Origin: Alphaproteobacteria bacterium
GTDB taxonomy: Bacteria; Pseudomonadota; Alphaproteobacteria; Sphingomonadales; Sphingomonadaceae
Direction of reading: 5' to 3'
DNA length: 6,982 nt
Assembly: GCA_005882415.1 (NCBI GenBank)
Contig: VBAE01000133.1
Coordinates: forward strand, 1-6,982
Both the position numbers and the translations under genes were made by a program. The notes beneath the pieces are model-generated. The model made no database searches. It had not been told where the DNA came from and saw only the letters and a list, made by a program, of their open reading frames with translations. Below, in pieces: positions 4,931-6,982 of this stretch (the first letter of the stretch is position 1; every line of letters starts with the position of its first letter).

Positions 4931-6763
4931 ATTTCCACCTGGCTGCCGAGCTCGACCACCCGGTTCGGCGGCAGCTTGAAGAATTCCATCGCGCTTTCCG
5001 CGTTGCGCAGCATCCAGGCGAACAGGCGCTCGCGCCAGATCGCCATTCCGGGCCGCGACGAGGCGAGCAGGGTCTGGCGGGCGAGGAAGAAGCTGGTGTC
5101 CATCATCTTGAACGCCGGGCCGCATTGCTCGACCTTGGCGAGCGCGTCGGGAACGTCCGATTCCTGCATGAAGCCGAAGCGCAGGATCAGGCGGTAGAAG
5201 CCGCTGCCGAGGTCGGTCAGGGCGAAGCGCCGCCCGTCCTCCACATAGGGCATGTCCTCGATCTTGACGGTGAGCAGAAGCACCCGCTCGTGAAGCACCT
5301 TATTGTGCTTCAAATTATGGAGCAGCGCATGGGGGACGCCGTCGGGTGTCGTCGTCATGAACACCGCGGTGCCGGGCACGCGGGTGGCGCTGTTGGCGGC
5401 GGACTTGACGAAGATCTCCACGGGAATCGACGCCTCGCGCATCCGCGCCAGCATCAGCTGCCGGCCCCGCGCCCAGGTGGTGAGGAAGGTGAAGGCGATG
5501 AGGCCGATCAGCAGCGGGAACCAGCCGCCGTCGGGCACCTTGGTGAGGTTCGCGGCGAAATAGGCGCCGTCGACCAGGAAGAAGATGGCGAGCAGCGGCA
5601 CTGCGAGCCAGGGCTTCCACTTCCACAGCGAGAAGAGGACGACGGCGAGCAGGCAGGTGTCGATCAGCATCGCCCCCGTCACCGCGATCCCGTAGGCGGC
5701 CGACAGGTTGGACGAGCTCTGGAACATCAGCACCAGCACGATGATGGATCGCCTGCTGGGTGACCGAGAAGGCGCCCGAGATCACCGCCTGGCTGGCGAT
5801 CACCGCCGCCATGGTGGCGAGAATGACCAAAGGGAGCCGGAATGCGTCGGGCGCGAGGAAGAAGAAGGGGTTCTTCACCACGTCGTTCGCCGCGCCCCAA
5901 TCGAGCGACAGGATCATCGCGCCCTGGCCGAGATAGTTGAGCATCAAGGCGGGGAGGACGAACGCCATCCAGCTCACCCGGATCGGCTTGCGGCCGAAAT
6001 GGCCCATGTCGGCGTAGAGCGCCTCGGCGCCCGTCACCGCGAGGACGACAGAGCCCATGGCGAGGAAGGCGGAATAGCCGTTCTGATAGAAGAAGCTGGC
6101 CGCGTAGAGCGGGTTCAAGGCACCGAGGATCGCCGGATGATCGACGATATGCATCACGCCGAGCACCGCGATGACGGTGAAATAGAGCAGCATCACCGGC
6201 CCGAACAGAGCCCCGACCCGGGCGGTGCCGTGGGCCTGGATGGTGAACAGGCCGACCAGGATACCGATCGAGATCGGGATGACGAAGGGCTGGAAGCCCG
6301 CCTCGACCACGGTCAGACCCTCGACCGCGGAGAGGACCGACACGGCCGGAGTGATCATGGAGTCGCCGTAGAAGAGCGCGGTCGCGAACACGCCCAGAAG
6401 GATGATCCCGCGCGCCCAGCGCTTCCTGTCCCCCGCCTTGCGGTTGATCAAAGCCAGGAGGGCGAGGCTTCCCCCCTCCCCTTTATTGTCGGCGCGCATG
6501 ATGATGGAGACGTATTTGATCGTCACCACCAGCATCATCGACCAGAAGATGAGGCTCAGGACTCCGAAGACGTGCGGCGCGTTGGGCGGGAGCTGGTGAT
6601 GGCCGGCGAAGGTCTCGCGGAAGGCGTAGATCGGGCTTGTACCGATGTCGCCGAACACCACGCCGATCGCGGCTACGGCAAGCTTGGCGAGGCCTCCGCG
6701 CGGCGCATGCGGTGCATCGCCGGGCTGTTCGGCGTCGGGGGCGGGGACGGCGGTGTCGGTCAT
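4927..6763 (-). pseudogene. kup: Kup potassium transporter, internal deletion with frameshift
   Basis: Kup family proteins are inner-membrane K+ uptake systems driven by the proton gradient. The first frame (6763-5747, 339 codons) holds GDIGTSP at 38-44, NKGEGG at 93-98, GDSMITPAVSVLSAVEG at 133-149 and VTGAEALYADMGHFGRKPIR at 243-262, and is normal through SVTQQAI. The second frame (5745-4927, 272 codons) resumes at IIVLVLMFQSSSNLSAAYGI and runs to the normal C-terminus. Between them the family has about 33 residues, including a GQIYIP segment, that are missing, and the two halves are out of frame by one base. The first frame drifts on in nonsense to 5315. All other motifs are intact, so the lesion is recent or an assembly error. 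The ATG at 6763 follows an in-frame TGA and has no good ribosome site. The 2H gene overlaps its end by four bases. Confidence 0.85.
4935..4940 (-). promoter_or_regulatory. Ribosome site deciding the CTG start
   Basis: AGGTGG on the minus strand, four nt before the CTG at 4930 and inside the last codons of kup. It supports initiation at the non-standard codon. Confidence 0.5.
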
Positions 6764-6859
6764 CGGTCAGGGGGGCAGGCCGCCCGCTTCATCCTTCGCG
6801 TGTCACGCCCCGGCAGGGCGGGCGCCGCCTCTAGCACGCGCGCCCACCTTTCCGCAACG
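6764..6859 (-). promoter_or_regulatory. Leader and weak promoter candidate of kup
   Basis: Divergent region shared with ald. On the minus strand TTGCGG (6855-6850) and CTAGAG (6832-6827) form a weak pair with a spacer near 17. Nothing else is recognised, and I found no K+-responsive element such as a ydaO-type (c-di-AMP) riboswitch. Confidence 0.2.
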
Positions 6860-6888
6860 GCGACAAAGCCATGACGCTTGTCTATAGG
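6860..6888 (+). promoter_or_regulatory. Putative ald promoter
   Basis: GCGACA (6860-6865), a 17-nt spacer and TATAGG (6883-6888). The GACA half of the -35 and the TATA of the -10 fit consensus. Transcription would start near 6895, about 30 nt before the ATG at 6925. Confidence 0.5.
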
Positions 6889-6924
6889 CGCGCGCAACCC
6901 AAAGGGAATCAGTGGAGACGGATG

Positions 6925-6982
6925 ATGCGCGTCGGCGTGCCCAAGGAAATCAAGAATCACGAATATCGCGTCGGCCTTACCC
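6925..6982 (+). CDS. ald: Alanine dehydrogenase, first 19 codons
   Basis: Ald catalyses NAD-dependent deamination of L-alanine to pyruvate and ammonia, and the reverse. Only MRVGVPKEIKNHEYRVGLT is visible, but GVPKEIKNxExRV is the hallmark N-terminus of the family, including the Arg and Lys that line the substrate site. Two ATGs are adjacent (6922 and 6925). The second matches the family start and sits 7 nt after GGAG (6914-6917), so it is preferred. The N-terminus of transhydrogenase PntA is related but reads differently (RE rather than KEIKN). The gene diverges from kup. Confidence 0.9.
   Translation, partial: MRVGVPKEIKNHEYRVGLT

Noticed and set aside
4427..5125. 2H gene starting at the ATG at 5125
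   Set aside because: It would add 65 residues of antisense-like, Arg/Pro-rich sequence in another frame of kup, with no resemblance to the family N-terminus.
5315..5746. C-terminal part of the 482-aa kup frame as a novel domain
   Set aside because: It is an out-of-frame reading of conserved kup sequence, with typical Arg/His-rich nonsense composition.
5708..6874. 388-aa ORF on the plus strand
   Set aside because: Shadow of kup. Its His/Asp/Glu/Arg-rich content is typical of the antisense of a membrane protein gene.

Overview
The window looks like chromosomal DNA of a GC-rich alphaproteobacterium, most likely a sphingomonad. Four things point that way: a short alphaproteobacterial-type prolyl-tRNA synthetase, a DUF3775 protein, a second-type IF-1 with a basic tail, and two families of intergenic repeat (one starting CCGTCATCCCGGG, one built of CGCGGAG units) of the kind common in sphingomonad genomes. 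The taxon is inferred from sequence style and was not searched.

Layout. The left edge holds the 5' two-thirds or more of proS (minus strand). A 650-bp gene-poor gap follows. It carries a strong hairpin terminator on the plus strand with no gene in front of it (a candidate small RNA), then a 135-bp palindromic repeat with an extra hairpin nested inside. Next, a 66-aa unknown protein (plus) converges on and overlaps the end of a winged-helix MarR-like regulator (minus). The regulator diverges from an IF-1 paralogue, and the shared intergenic region is AT-rich locally, with a promoter-like pair, a 17-bp palindrome and a GAAC-N7-GAAC LexA-type box. The IF-1 gene begins with TTG and is followed by a 49-aa small ORF and a textbook intrinsic terminator. 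The T-tract of that terminator directly abuts the ribosome binding site of a 69-aa conserved-looking gene.

The middle holds an elongator tRNA-Met (minus, anticodon CAT, CCA encoded) with a good sigma70-type promoter, and a DUF3775 gene (plus). The DUF3775 gene converges on a 2H phosphoesterase/RNA-ligase-like gene (minus), with a long inverted repeat between their ends. The 2H gene appears to start at CTG, overlapping the kup stop codon as CTGA. The kup potassium transporter upstream is broken by an internal deletion of about 100 nt that also shifts the frame. On the right edge the first 19 codons of alanine dehydrogenase (ald, plus) diverge from kup behind a recognisable promoter.

Functionally this is mostly a housekeeping neighbourhood (tRNA charging, initiation factor, tRNA-Met, K+ uptake, alanine catabolism) with small uncharacterised proteins between. 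I see no phage, IS element, CRISPR array, toxin-antitoxin or secretion system. The points most worth a second look are the orphan terminator/possible sRNA, the kup lesion with the CTG-coupled 2H gene, and the terminator sitting on the ribosome binding site of the 69-aa gene.
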